DNA of 64,000 bases from Rhypophila decipiens (GCA_033297075.1 MU858215.1:20517-84516), one strand, 5' to 3'; positions 1 through 11,732 are shown, counted from the first letter of the stretch. The notes: a model not told the origin generated them from the sequence alone. A program made the numbers and translations.

Positions 1-422
1 GGAGATTGTGGCCGTGGGACTCTCCAGCTTGGCATGCACCATCGTCGAGTCCAGTTCGAAGCAGTCTGGTTTCTCACCCACCTTCTCCAAGCAGCCTCCT
101 TTCCGCCTTCCATCTCGACCGGGTTATGCGAACCATTGTCAAGCTCATGCGACCCCGTTGGGCTGACCAATGAGTCGCCATCATCCATGTAACTGGGCAT
201 TTACCTCGGACGTTCCAATGTCTGAGAAGCAGGCGCAGACCTGTGCCGTTGTTTTCTCTTCCGGTGGTAATACAACATGACTAACCCGCCGAGAATGACC
301 ATCGTTATTGCCACTGCTATCGGGATCCATACAGTGGTCCAGACCAACGGCGAAAACAGGCCTGAATTTCGGGCGACTTTCCAAAGACCACACAGCTCTT
401 TTGCCAAACTCCGAAGAGCCAC
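1..422 (-). CDS. Partial gene: C-terminal transmembrane segment and cytoplasmic tail, runs off the left edge
   Basis: On the minus strand, 422-201 encodes about 73 residues with one clear membrane segment (WIPIAVAITMVILGG) followed directly by a basic stop-transfer stretch (HRKRKQRHR). The frame closes at 201, but a GTAAAT donor-like sequence lies just before the stop. Further left, another frame reads like an acidic cytoplasmic tail (KPDCFELDSTMVHAKLES) and is still open at position 1. I infer a type I membrane protein whose tail is split by an intron and continues outside the window. The N-terminal part would have to overlap or abut the divergent gene that starts near 430, which weakens the call. 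No family is recognised. Confidence 0.3.
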
Positions 423-429
423 AACAACT

Positions 430-1473
430 ATGGCACTTCTCTTCTCAAAAGTGGCCCAATATGTCCAAGATTGGCGGCAGAGGTCGTCGCTTTTGAATGA
501 ACCCGATGCGACAGCAATCCCCCAGTCATGGCACCAGTTCGATCAACAGCAAACTGATTGGATTTCCATCACCCCATCCAAACCGGCTAACTTGTCTGGC
601 ACTGGTAACGACAATAAGGAGACCGAAAGTGAAATAACCGACAGAGCAAATACAATCCCGCTGACTTTGATGACCTGGAACGTGGACGCCATGGCGGACT
701 ACCCGGAGCGTCGCATGCTCGAGGTGCTCTCCGCGTTTCGGAACCAGTCGCCCCAACCCAATATCTTGTTCTTCCAAGAGGTGCCAAAAAGTGCGCTCGC
801 ATCAATTCTCGGACATTCCTGGATACGTAATGACTGGTATTCGAGCGAACGTGATGCGACACAGTGGTCTGGACAGCAATTCGCAACCATAACCTTACTC
901 TCGAAGCAAACATTTAATCATCACGGGGACGACTTGTCAAAAGCTCGTATAGGTCAGATTTGGCGCGTCAAATATCCGAGTCGCTTTGGACGGGATGCGC
1001 TTTGTTGCCACATGTTTGTGCCGCCCCTGGGTGTGCGAGTTCGTCTCGTCAACGTCCACCTTGATTCCCTGCCCATCCAACCAAGTCTCCGTCCACGACA
1101 GCTAGCAATTATCGCCAACATGCTGCACGCTGCGGGGAGGGGGGTTGTTGCTGGAGATTTCAACCCGGTCTTGCCTGGTGATGATGACCTCGTATCGGCA
1201 AATCGACTTGTCGACGTTTGGACCGAGTTACACCAGACCGAAGGGTTTACCTGGGGTATCGATGGCCAACAGCCCTTCCCACCGGCTCGTCTTGACAAGT
1301 TTGCCATGGTCGGGCTCAAAGCAACAGCAATAGACATCATCCATCCCGGCGTTCTCTCAAATCCTGGCGAAGGGGACAAAGATCAAGATCTCAAGGATGG
1401 GTTGGTACCGGGAGTGCCGTGGAGTGATCACTCGGGTCTCAGATGCAGTTTCTCACTAGTGAATGTTCTGTAA
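430..1473 (+). CDS. Endonuclease/exonuclease/phosphatase family protein, TDP2-like 5'-tyrosyl-DNA phosphodiesterase
   Basis: The frame is open from 277, but the ATG at 430 (MALLFSKVAQ) is the more natural start and gives 347 residues. The Mg2+-dependent EEP fold motifs occur in order: TWNVDA near the start of the domain, FFQEV, VNVHLDS, AGDFNPV and a C-terminal WSDHSGL. TWN, QE, the HLxS-type motif, GDxN and SDH are the metal and phosphate ligands shared by TDP2 and APE1-type enzymes. The TWN(V/I)D start and the overall size favour a TDP2-like enzyme, which removes 5'-phosphotyrosyl adducts left by topoisomerase II. Substrate specificity cannot be proved from sequence; a generic EEP phosphodiesterase is the alternative. 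There is no obvious membrane segment and no intron is needed. Confidence 0.8.
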   Translation: MALLFSKVAQYVQDWRQRSSLLNEPDATAIPQSWHQFDQQQTDWISITPSKPANLSGTGNDNKETESEITDRANTIPLTLMTWNVDAMADYPERRMLEVLSAFRNQSPQPNILFFQEVPKSALASILGHSWIRNDWYSSERDATQWSGQQFATITLLSKQTFNHHGDDLSKARIGQIWRVKYPSRFGRDALCCHMFVPPLGVRVRLVNVHLDSLPIQPSLRPRQLAIIANMLHAAGRGVVAGDFNPVLPGDDDLVSANRLVDVWTELHQTEGFTWGIDGQQPFPPARLDKFAMVGLKATAIDIIHPGVLSNPGEGDKDQDLKDGLVPGVPWSDHSGLRCSFSLVNVL

Positions 1474-1655
1474 ATTCCAAGCATACCATACTTGATAATT
1501 TATCTCATTTTAACCTATAGGTATACAGCTGCGATTCCCGTTGCGCTTAGTCATCGACGAGCAATCTTGTAGACCTTTTCTTTTCGTACAGACTACCACG
1601 ACTTGCAAGAATGATAATTATGGATTTATCAAAACGACCAAGTGCTGTTGTCACT

Positions 1656-4454
1656 TCAACCCAGAATGATCCTCTTCTCGGTAGTTACAATCTTATCCCA
1701 GTGTTCTTGGCCTACACGGCAGATAGCTTGTCTGTATGAAATCTTCCCTTGTCGTTCCACCAGCATGAGGTTGTACGACTTGACAGGTCGACATCCATCC
1801 CCATGCCTGGTCTTGTCAAGTTCTGGATCGCCAGCCCAAGCAGCGCATCTCCGGTCTGCTTCTGGTAATAGAACAAACTCGCCCACCCTCTCAGATTCGA
1901 ATCCAAAAAAGGACAGCGGAACAATTGCTTCGGCCATCTCATCCCCCGATAAAGACGTAATGGCACATCCTACCAAAACATCCCCTCTACCCCAACCAGG
2001 TCTTATTCCACTATCGGCGATATTTCCCCAAAACTCTGACAAGCCCCAGTCCCTTCTCCAATGACGGCTTCTCCAATCATCCCTGACCGTAACCAAGAGT
2101 TGCGTAGTCTGTGCTGTGAATTGCAAAAGTCCATAGTCCATGGCGCCTTTCCAGGCGCCATATGTTTCCCGCAGCGCCCTGTACTCTTCAACCGTGAAAT
2201 AGCAGTAGTAACTTGAACTCTCGGCCTTCTCCTTCCCTTTTCTTGTCTTCCCAGGACCACCAGACCCTTAACAGATGACGGAACTCATATGAAGAAACGA
2301 GTCCTCAGTCCCCAGCATGATAGGCTCATGCCATTGCACCCGACTGACAAGGTTGTCCCCACACGAGTCGAGGAACCTGACAGGTTCGGTGGTGGACAGC
2401 CAGGACCAGGATGGATATTTTAACGCGACCTTTTTATTTCCCCCTTTCGTGGCATGAGCTACCAGTGCCAAACATTCCCCCTTAGTCATATCCATCTCTT
2501 CGTTCTCGTCGTCCATACGACATTCGATCTCAATGGTATGCAGTCTTCCTCGTCTCCTCACATCACCCATGAATCCACAGCCAGGACATACACCATGGCT
2601 CTCCATCTCCTCATATCTGGTACCAACCACATTCCACAATCACGCAACATCCAGACTCTCGTACGGAATTGCCCAGATGAAGCCCCGGGGAAAGAGACCA
2701 CATTTCTGATCAGGTTCAGAAAGGGCATGCGCATTCTCCGCAGTTTGAGGGATCTTGGCCCCTGTAGTTTGTAAGCGCCTCAAAACACCAACAAAGGCCC
2801 AGAACACGTCCTCTTCGTTCGTAAATGACCGTGTGGAGAAGTGCTCTACGTGCTGACAGTAAATCTTGTTCCGACACATGAGGCTCTTGGGCGGGTGCTT
2901 TTTGAGAGACTCGGGGTCGGCCGAGGTTGGGGGTTGGCTGAAGAATGTCCCCGAGTCGACTCCCACCAGGACGGACTGGTCCGACTCACTCGCCATATCT
3001 TCGCTCCAGCTTGGCGTCTGACAGCACCAGTGTACCTGGTGCGAGGTGAAGACTATGCTTCTTGGGGCTAGAATGGCCTCCTGGAAGGTCCAGCCCCGAG
3101 TGTTCCATGTTGACTGGGAGAGCTGATGGTGCAGATCTGGGAGAAGGGTGATGTACGGGATATCGTTGATGACTTCGATTTCTTGCTGTTGGTATTGTCG
3201 AGGGCACCCGTGGGAGTCTGGTGAATTGTTGCTTTGGAATTGGAGGCCCGGAATCCCTCCGTTGGCATCATCGTCACTTCCCTTCTCCGTAGCGACAATG
3301 AGAACGACCAGGGCAGAAGAGTAGATCTGTGTCATGAGAGGAAGTTGGTGGTTCTTGTCTGCGTCGTTGTCCTGAATAATGCATAGCGAGTCGACCCAAA
3401 GGTAGCGTTTGCCGGTACATAGTGTAAAGGTCATTGCGTCGGAGATTGTTTTTGGGATATTCACATGATCGGCGCATAGTGCCCCTGGAGCGGAAAGAAT
3501 CGATAACCGGGCTTCCGTCAGTAGGGCCGGAGTGTTGCCCCAGACATAGGACAAGGCAAGGAACTCGTCTTGACCTAATGTAGCGGTGACGATCCTTTGT
3601 TCCTCGACGTCAATGAGCCGAATGGTAGCTTCGCTTCTCGTTTCAGAGGTAAAGAGAATGGCCCGATCGCGGCACAGGGGGTGCGTGGTTGTGCAAAGAG
3701 ACATCCACTCCTGCACCCGATTGATGTCGATGAGCTCAGGCGCCAGCCGCCCGCCCCGGAATGTCTTTCTGTCTGCCTCTTTGACTAGAAGTGCTTTTTC
3801 GTATGCTTCGTTGGCTAGGAATTCCTGTCTGCCTGCTTCGTTGACACTGGGAGGGAAACTATCTGGTGAATATGGTACCTTCTCATCTAAGCCATCATCG
3901 ACCATCCTGACAATTCGCCCTACTGACCGCGCTCCAGACTTACATTCATCACCGTTGCCCCCGAGAACCACTTGGACATCGATGAAGTGCCCATGCGTGC
4001 ATCTTGGCTCTTTAGTGCAGTCGTAGCAGCCAAGGAACTGCCAAGGAAGCGACTCGGACGCCACCTGGACCTCGTAGTGTTTTTTGTACATGGGCTCAGG
4101 GATTCCGTCCGACTTGATGACGTGCATGATGAGCCGACAACCAGGACAGGAATCTCGTTTCTTCCATACCTGTTCCAGGGTCCCGACATGGTAGTGATTC
4201 CCGTGCGCACCACCGCCAGCCACGCAGTTTGGGCATCCATCGTATGTTAGAAACTTAAAGTCGAGTATCGTGCACACCGTGCAGAGTCCATCGGGCGACT
4301 TGGGAATGAGTGTTGAATCTTCGGCGGCTTTGGACAAGTTATAGCCTGTGCCCCTATATCTGGATTCGTTTGGGACTCTGTTGAGCACAGGCGGGGCTAT
4401 CCTGGGTGTGAGATTGGACGTGTCCCTCGAAATGTGATTCAAACTCAAAGCCAT
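1656..4454 (-). pseudogene. HET-domain (heterokaryon incompatibility) gene with two in-frame stop codons
   Basis: One minus-strand frame runs from the ATG at 4454 (MALSLNHISR; the frame is open to 4559) to a stop at 1656, interrupted only by TGA at 2642-2640 and TAA at 2270-2268. The HET core is clear: FLALSYVWGNTP, RYLWVDSLCIIQD, a Q-I-Y-S-S-A motif and TRGWTFQEAILAPRS. Cysteine pairs near the N terminus (CTVC, CPNC, CPGC) may bind metal. The PSWSWLS motif expected after the HET domain lies beyond the TGA, in the same frame. Sequence after the TAA (YYCYFTVEEY) also looks coding. HET proteins trigger vegetative-incompatibility cell death. I read this as a recently inactivated allele. A truncated product ending at 2640 would still hold the HET core. 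An intron spanning the first stop is not excluded. Confidence 0.8.
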
Positions 4455-4559
4455 TGTCTTACTGTGTTGAAGCAATAGGATGGGTTGTATAGACAACACT
4501 TGATTTGGAGGAGCGACTGGTGATAAAAGAGAAGAAAACATGATTCGGACGACGCACAA

Positions 4560-6322
4560 GAGACCATCTGGCGACCCACGTATGCCTTGCCAAATATGCC
4601 TACCTCAGCGAGGATTGCCCGACCATATCAACACTCCATGCACGCGACTGTTGGTGATGGCGTGCAAGGGTTGACTGCCACATGATGTTGAGCTGAACAT
4701 TCTTCAAGTATTTGGACTCCGCGAGACAAATTTCCCGGTTGTGGCACTTCCATTATCCCCGCCACAGAAGCGGTACTCCCTCAGCCTCGACGCTGTGAAC
4801 AAGGCGTTTATAGTGTTACCTTGCCTGCCTAGCGTGAGGCAACCTCATGTAATAGCTGCAGGAGAAATGCGGAGCCGGGGAAAAGTATGGCTTCAACGTT
4901 GGTGTCTACCTTTATTACCGTACCCATCTACTTCATCTAGTACATGCGCCTACGGTCTACCTGGGTGTTACCTTTCACCACATGCCACCAGCCACAGTGT
5001 CACTCCTAACCTTCTCTTTGTCTTTAATTTTCTCTTCCCCTCGCACACATGCATCCCACATGAAGATGGCAACAAAATAAACAACGCGACTTCACTTTCC
5101 TTGTAGCCTGGAGCATCACCTCCTGGTTGTATAAGATTCTTTCCAATAACAGTAGTTCCCCCATTACCCCAAATATTTCTCCGTGCACTGACACTGATTT
5201 GACAGGTCGAGGTCAGCCTTGGCTGTCTTACCCACCCAGCTAGCCTGCTTGGCAAAGGTCGCTGCTACCGATATGACGAACAGGGAGACTAATGGATTAT
5301 GGATATAGTAACACATCAGCCCGTTTTGATTAGCTAATTAATCCAAACAACTGATTCTCTTTGGCGAAATTGATACATAGACATGCTGAACTTTAGTACC
5401 CAACTAAGCCCCCCGCTCCGTACTTGCGTCTCGTTTATATTTGGGGCAGCAATCATCAAAATGTCTGTTTGTAAGGAGATGTTCCATCAATTAGAGGTCA
5501 TTTAAATATTCAATGAGTTATAGTCCCAGCAGGACAGTGCGTTGTGCATTGGTCCGAAGAATTTCGATACTAGTAGTTCAAAGTAAACTGTTGGTTGCAC
5601 TGGTGATCACTATCAACAGAGTCCTCTTGGGCTCTGGTGAATCTGATCGGTAGTAGTGCATGTGTATTCTTCAATCTAAGGTGTCTATGGAAGTGCTGCC
5701 TACCGGCCTACATATAGTAGGCCACGGAGCTGCACACTGCTGGCCAGCAGTGCAGCGCCGATGTTACTATGACTGCAGTGGCTTACTCACGCTGCATAAC
5801 CAAGATCAAGGAAAACAACCAACATCCCACTGTTGGTTCCTATGTGGTATAGCGCAGGCCGTTGTGATAGGTCGAGTGCGGTGGGGGTTGTGGTGTTGCG
5901 TTTGTTCCCACATAAACAAACCCCTTTCAGGGCTTGTTGATGCTCTGGGGTCCAGGGTTAGGGTTATGGGCTCATGTACCCCTATTGTGGATATTCCATT
6001 CAACCTCACCGGCCGGCAATCTCGGCACGATCAAAGACACGCCAGTCCAGGGTCAAGGCTGACTGCCAAGACTGCCAAGTTGACTGAAATTCTAAATCCA
6101 CAAAACAACCGACTCCTATCCGTATTGCTGCCCCTGAAAGCGTTAGGTATCGCGCTAATAACAAAACTTTCAGGGGTTGTATTGTACGCTATCTTCTGAT
6201 TACTACCCCTTTATCTCCCGAGGGGGGCCCTTATATCAGAGGTCCGTTCTTTATATTTTTCCTCTTGGTTGAGAGACCACCGCAAAGATCTTGACACCCG
6301 AGTTCAATCCTAGCTCGCGACC
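4560..6322. other. Intergenic region without a supportable gene
   Basis: This stretch of about 1.8 kb holds only short or low-quality frames. It contains a short telomere-like motif (GGGTTAGGGTTATG, about 5956-5969) and a perfect 10-bp inverted repeat, CCCCTGAAAG (6130) against CTTTCAGGGG (6168), with a related CCCCTTTCAGGG upstream near 5920. The promoters of the flanking divergent genes must lie here, but I see no distinctive regulatory site. Confidence 0.5.
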
Positions 6323-8770
6323 ATGATCTACAGACGGTTGGTTCGATCGCAGGCAACAAAAGCCTCACGGTCCTCACCCTGGGGTTTGAGGCGTGTGGGC
6401 TCGGGCGATTATACGCCGTCACTGCTCTGCCAGCGGAGCATTTCCAGCAGATCAGCAGCCAGCAGCATCAACACCACGACTCGATGGTTAGCCGGGCAGC
6501 TCGATCTCAATTGCCGGGTTCAGACCTGCACCTCACCAAGCACCATGTTCAACTCTACCTCAACAAGAGCCTACTCTTCCATCACGCTTGAAACCTCAGT
6601 ATTGGGCATTTCTCTTCAGGCAGTGGGATCAAAGATGTTTAGACCCAAACGTGTCGCGCCAGAAGGAGGCCCCCCTGGAACGGGAAACCCGCTGGAAGAC
6701 CTCGGGCCACGAAAAGGGGGCTGGGAAAATCGAAACCTGCTGGGCTAAAAGGCCGAGGGCAATCCGCTTCTCGTGGGTTGGTATTTCTCATGAGCCTTCT
6801 CTCACGTCAACGTGCGCTGACCATTCTCTACAGATGACACGCCACTCCCCATCAACTTGAGTGGCGCATTTCTCACCTTCCTCATGCACAACAAGCTGCC
6901 CAACGGTCGGGTCAACCCGCTGCCATCTCTCACACCCGACGAGTATGCATTGCTCCTCAAACCGTTTAACCAATGGGCACCTGCACCGTTCAACAACAGG
7001 TCCATCCCGCAAGAGTCAGCCGCCATCTTGTTCCTGTCCGCCTTCGGTGGCCTGGAAGAATTGTTTGCTTTTGGACGCATCATTGCTGGCGGACGATTTG
7101 AGGGCATCCCAATGCTAACCTACGACCTCTCCTTCCTCAAGCAGCGTGCGTGGGGTGGACTGGTGCCCCTCTCGAACCGCCGCTGGGAGGAAAAGAAACT
7201 TGACCAATCCGACGAGACAAAGACTTTCCTCAAGGCACTGGACTACCTGGAAAGCATATACGTCTTTCTCGCTATCAATCTCCCCGGCGAGCTGGTCAGG
7301 ATGGGCAGGGCCTACAATCGGGTATATGACCATCTGGCCCGTTTCGATGAGGCTCTCGCTGCGTATCGCGCGCAACGACCACAGACAAAGGATCCCTCAT
7401 CCCAAGGCAAAGCGGCCGAGCTCTGGGCCGAGTTTTTCTTTAGCCGTGTAGAGTACATGTTGGCCCGGACTCGCCAGTGGTACATGTCCCACGCAAACAC
7501 CATGTACGCCCAAGTCCTCCGAGAGCTTCAAACACGCCCTCCCCAGCAACCGGGTGAAGAGGATATGGTCATCCGCAGGCTCATGATGCTCTTGAAGCAT
7601 CGTATCGAGGCCGAAATTACCTTTCAACTCCCGCTACATGGTTTGAAGAACCCCCTCTTCCACTGGAAACTCCAATGCAACCCGCCAATCATCGACTGGG
7701 AAGAACATGTCCGCTCAGCCGGAAAGCTCCCCATTCCCCAAGGAATCTTCCCCGATGCTATGCTCTACCGCGAGACCGTCTTTACCAACCGATACTTTCA
7801 CTTCTTCAACGAGCGGACCAAGTCCACCGGAAGGGATGGGTTGGAGGCACACCGATGGGACCCATCAGAGACGGCCCGTAAAGCGGCTGTGGCTTGGGCG
7901 GCCCTGGACCAAGTGTCTTCTGAAATGCAGCCCGCGTCCGCCATGGCCACCCCCATAACGGAAGAACTATGGATCACGCAGCTCAAACCATATCTGTCCG
8001 AGTACCCCCCGGATCGTGCAGCCACGAAATACACCCACTGGGGCTTCGTCGCCTACCGCCTGGATTATTCCCACTCTGAGGCGGAATGGGAAGCCTTCCT
8101 CGACAAGTTCAACTCTGATACTGCGGCCTGGTCGTCCATGCACGGCAACGTCCTCGGCGCAGAGCAAGTCAAGGATTCGTGCAAGATAATCTGGATCAAC
8201 GGGAACGACTATGGTATCCCAGAGGGCGACGTCGCCACGGCACGATCCCATTACAAATCCCTCTGCGATTCCAAGTCCCCCTTGATCGAAGGCCTGCTCA
8301 CCCCGCCTGACTTTCTAGTCGCCGACAGCTTCTGCATAAACTCCTACATCAAATACTCCAGACCCGGAGCACACGAGCACGCCGATTCAGCAGACTTCTT
8401 ACCCGAGATCGTCGTAGCTCAGTCGGGCGAACTGGACACGGCCAAGATAGCACACCTGGATAAGCACGGTGCTCCAGGGTACAATGGAGCCGTGTTGGTT
8501 GCCTGTAGTGCGCTGTTTGAGGACGTCTTTCCGGCGTTGTTCATGAACCTCTATCAGCTGGCGGATCTGTGGCCTGTCGCGGTTAATCATCCTGGTACTG
8601 TGTATCTTGGTGCTCCGCTGGCGGGGTATCAGGTCAATGGGTGGTTCAAATTTCGTATGGAACTTTACAAGGTTTTGCAAGAACAGCAGCAAATTCCGGG
8701 GCCTTGGAAGGGAGAGAAGGATAGCCCTTTGGGTGCTTGGGTAAGCAAGATTTCAGGAGGAAAGAATTAG
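6323..8770 (+). CDS. Conserved hypothetical protein with a spliced 5' end, possibly mitochondrial
   Basis: The main exon is open from 6834 to 8770, over 640 codons, with even amino-acid use and no recognised domain, signal peptide or membrane segment. Its first codons (DTPLPINLSG) lie upstream of any ATG, directly after a CTACAG acceptor with a CTGAC branch-like sequence. A GT at 6781 joins in phase to an upstream exon in another frame (KRPRAIRFSWV), open back to 6492. Further 5', an ATG at 6323 opens an Arg/Ser-rich, acid-poor stretch (MIYRRLVRSQ ... RAYSS) that looks like a mitochondrial presequence. How this joins the 6492-6780 exon is unresolved, so the start at 6323 is tentative. The main exon is certain to be coding; the function is unknown. 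Confidence 0.65.
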
Positions 8771-8888
8771 CCTTGATTCATTCCGTCGGGCCCGTTTCCA
8801 TCCTTCTTCCAGGATACCGTTACCTCTACGTAGTTGTATATAATCTGTTAATCGGATGGACCATGAACACAGCAAGGGGCCATGCCAT

Positions 8889-9594
8889 TCATAAACTCAT
8901 CCTCCGCTTGGACATGCTACCAGGCCGCCGTCGTCTCGCAATACAATCCCAAATCCAAAGAACAAACACAGTAAGCCCAACCAAGCTAGCAGCACACAAA
9001 ATGAAAATCTCATCCCACCGAAATGGTCTCCTCCCCGGCAGCGGTGGGGGGTTCGGCTTCTTCTCCTCCTCAGCGCCTTTTTTACCCGGCTGCTCCTCAT
9101 ATAGCGAAAACGTCCCAGTCTTCAAAGCCTCTGTCGCGGCGAGCTCGCTGATCGCACAAGTATCCTGCAGCCATCTCGAGATCTGGTCCCATTCGGCCTC
9201 GTCGCCGCATTTCTTGTGACAATCGAATAGATCGCCCTTTGTGCAGACGCAGTTGCTTGTTTGGGTGAGACAGCCGTATTGAAACATGTTGTCGTCTAGG
9301 CATTGCCTTGCGCAGGGTGGGAGGCCGGACCAATCTACTGGTTTTGTTGCTGGTGCGTCGGGGCACTTGGGTGAACCAGTCTTCCGTTTGCCACCTGTAA
9401 GTTCACTTGTGAGTCTTGCTGTTGAGTAGGTATTTAGTTGGTGGATGTCGGTGTCGCTTACCAACCTGCCCAGTTACAGCGCCAGGCGCACGAGATGGGC
9501 GTTTTCAGCTTGCAGTAGCAATCCCGTGGGTATTGATAGACGCCGCACTTTGGCAGACGTTTCTCGTCGCTCTTTCTTAACTTTACAGCAGCAT
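8889..9594 (-). CDS. CFEM-like cysteine-rich membrane-anchored protein
   Basis: The 3' exon (9394-8889) encodes a cysteine-rich domain with the spacing of fungal CFEM domains: WSGLPPCARQCLDD, then GCLTQTSNCVC, FDCHKKC and a final DTCA. A proline-rich linker follows, then one membrane segment (ILCAASLVGLTVFVLW) and a basic tail. An upstream exon ending at 9466 carries further cysteines (KCGVYQYPRDCYCKLK, SCAWRCNW). A GTTGGT donor at 9465 and CTTACAG acceptor join it in phase. CFEM proteins sit at the plasma membrane or wall, where some bind haem. The 5' end is unresolved: no signal peptide is visible and the gene lies head-to-head with the gene at 9657. The domain call is by cysteine pattern only. 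Confidence 0.6.
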
Positions 9595-9656
9595 CTTTGC
9601 TTCAAATGTCCACCATCGAGTCATCTATCTAAATCGCAACGAAAAACATCAACCCG

Positions 9657-11375
9657 ATGGCCTTCTTCAACACCCCAGCCGCCAGACTACAGCTCGCCAA
9701 AGTCACCGCCGTCTTCTCTTTCCTCACTTCCCTCCCCATCGCCTCGGCAACCTACACAATCGCCCGCTGCTGCACGCTCGCGGTCCGGACCGAGTACCAG
9801 AAATACTACGACGACAAGTTTCCCTGGGTGGTGTGCAACTTCAACATAGACATCAACTACAGCACCAAAGAGACCTTTGTCTCCATCACGAAACCCCTCT
9901 GGTGGGTCAAAGAGTTCTGCCCGGGCATGCAGCTGAGCGACACGTCACAATGGCTCCAACCCTTGGCGACGTACATCTCGCCGTATATCGGTCTCTTGCT
10001 TCTTTGTCCTATGGGTGAGACAGAACAAGACGAGAAAACCAAAAAGAAGCCGTGGGCTAGTCTGTTCCGGGCAGTCGTGGCGACCCTGAAAGAACTCGTC
10101 AGCATATTAGGAGATCCAGCCAGTGCCATCTCTGGTGCTGCGTCAGAGATCTACGCCGACACTGTCGCGCTGTGGGGTATCTCGTCGCTTCCTGCAGAAA
10201 AACAGCGGCCGAGGTGGGTAGCTGCTCTGGCTGGGGCGCTCAAGTTTTCGTCCAAGACGGATTGGCGTCGTCGTCAATCAGCGAATGAATCAGAACCCTT
10301 CCTAAAAGACACGACCTCCAATAACGAGCTACCATCAGAAGCCATCACCCAGCCCTACGTGGATCCAAGCGGCGAGGAAACAGCCCGTGCCATTTCAATC
10401 TGCATATCTGCCCGCGCCTCCTTTACATCGACCATCCTGATTCCGGTGGTCCTCATGCTGGCCGTCACAGCAGCGACGTTCTACGACGCGTACGCCAACA
10501 AGGGCGACAAGGACACTGGTCTCGCCCTGGCATACTGTATCTGGTACAGCTGGATCTTGGTCCCAGCTGTGGCGGGAAACTGCTTCGCCACTGTCTTGTC
10601 TCCTGATCTTGCGAGGAGGGCATTTCACAAAGTCTTGTACTTTGACCGAGGGGAAAAGGTCATCGTCGCCTTGCGGGATAGACATGTTAATAACCAGTTT
10701 TGGGGCAACTGGTTGCGCAGGCAGGATCAGGAGCATCATCATCTTGGGTTCAAAGAATTCAGGCAAGAGTTGGGTCGGGACTTTTGGTTCTGGGTGAGGC
10801 TGTTGGCGTGGAACATGCTGGGATGGTGCGTTGTTGCTGTTGCTGGGGCTGCTGGGGCTGCTGTTGCTTGGACGACGCCGACGGTTGGGCTGGGCTGTCG
10901 GAGCTTCAACGTTATCTTGTATGGAATTCTGGCGTTTGTCAATGCGGGACTCCAGGTCTTGTATTCCTGGTTGACGGTTCGGAACTCGGACAAGTTGGAG
11001 GGCAAGAGGGAGAAGCAAGTCGGGATGGTTAGCAAACTGACGGCTGTTGGTGTGGTGCAAGCTGTCTACTGGTTTCTCGTTTGTGTCAACGCTCTGGTGG
11101 TGGTGGTTTTGGGCACCATCTTTCACCTCGTGGGCGTGTGCCGCACCTGCTGATGTGACCGCATCACCATGGACGACAGTGTCATGATTGAGCTGAATGG
11201 CAAGACGGCTGAGGCTTACCAGAGCGCTCAGAAGTACTGGATCTCGACAGCTTATGTTGTTTTCAGCATCATGACACTCATCTGTCTCTTGGGGGTGGTC
11301 TTTCGACAAGTTATTAGTCGTCGCATGGATGAGTGGACCGCCAGAGAAGAGGGCGACAGGAAAGTCAAAGTTTGA
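9657..11375 (+). CDS. Multi-pass membrane protein of unknown function with one in-frame TGA
   Basis: The first part is 498 codons with at least six hydrophobic segments (N-terminal near residue 16, then about 100, 260, 295, 390, 420 and 470) and a soluble loop in the middle. The frame stops at TGA 11151-11153, in the context CRTC-stop-CDR. It then stays open in the same frame for another 73 codons, to TGA 11373-11375. That piece supplies another membrane segment (YVVFSIMTLICLLGVVF) and a basic end. I read it as one protein of about 572 residues with a late nonsense codon (TGG or CGA to TGA would explain it). Splicing out the stop in phase did not work with the GT/AG sites I tried. The family is a fungal hypothetical membrane protein; I know no function. 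Confidence 0.65.
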
Positions 11376-11376
11376 A

Positions 11377-11732
11377 CGCCGCCGCTAAAACCACCGTCTT
11401 GACCTTGAATATAGTATCCTAAGGTCAATACTATGGTATATTTATAGGCAAATACCTAATTAGACTAAACACTTTAACTAGTTAGAATGAATACTTTTAC
11501 AGGCTCGAATAAATGCTTTTACAAGCTCGAATAAATGCTTTGACTCGGTCGAGTAAATGCTTTAACTGGGTCGAATAAATACCTTCGTCTAGCTCGAATA
11601 AATGTCTCAACTGCCTCGAATAAATAGCTTAGCTAGCTCGAATAAATGCCTTAACTAGCTTGAATAAATGCCTACTAGATTGAAGGCGAGATGATGGTTT
11701 TAGCCATCCATCCGGTCGTTTTAGCGGTGGCG
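11377..11732. mobile_element. MITE-like element A with terminal inverted repeats, imperfect 8-bp duplication and internal 22-bp minisatellite
   Basis: The left end CGCCGCCGCTAAAACCACC (11377) is inverted at the right end, where TTTTAGCGGTGGCG finishes at 11732. The right arm also carries a second copy of GGTTTTAGCC. The flanking octamers AGTTTGAA (11369-11376) and ATTTTCAA (11733-11740) match at 6 of 8 positions, suggesting an old 8-bp target-site duplication as made by hAT transposons. The interior is mostly an imperfect tandem array (separate entry). There is no coding capacity. The stop codon of the upstream membrane-protein gene (11373-11375) lies inside the left duplication. Confidence 0.65.
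11482..11690. repeat. Tandem minisatellite of about nine 22-bp units
   Basis: The unit is GAATAAATGCCTTAACTAGC plus TC, repeated about nine times with substitutions (for example GAATAAATGCTTTTACAGGC and GAGTAAATGCTTTAACTGGG). The units keep a 22-bp period, with one 23-bp unit. The array fills the interior of element A. A related array in the opposite orientation lies at about 21492-21594. Confidence 0.8.

Noticed and set aside
2440..2640. An intron removing the TGA at 2640 in the first HET gene
   Set aside because: No GT/AG pair gave a clearly better join; the sequence on both sides of the stop is in the same frame, so a nonsense codon is simpler. RNA data could overturn this.
5660..6199. 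Plus-strand frame of 179 codons
   Set aside because: Contains the inverted repeat and telomere-like motif, no protein-like features, poor start context.
10395..11309. 304-codon minus-strand frame
   Set aside because: Antisense shadow of the membrane-protein gene at 9657, biased composition (His, Asn, Gln, Pro rich).
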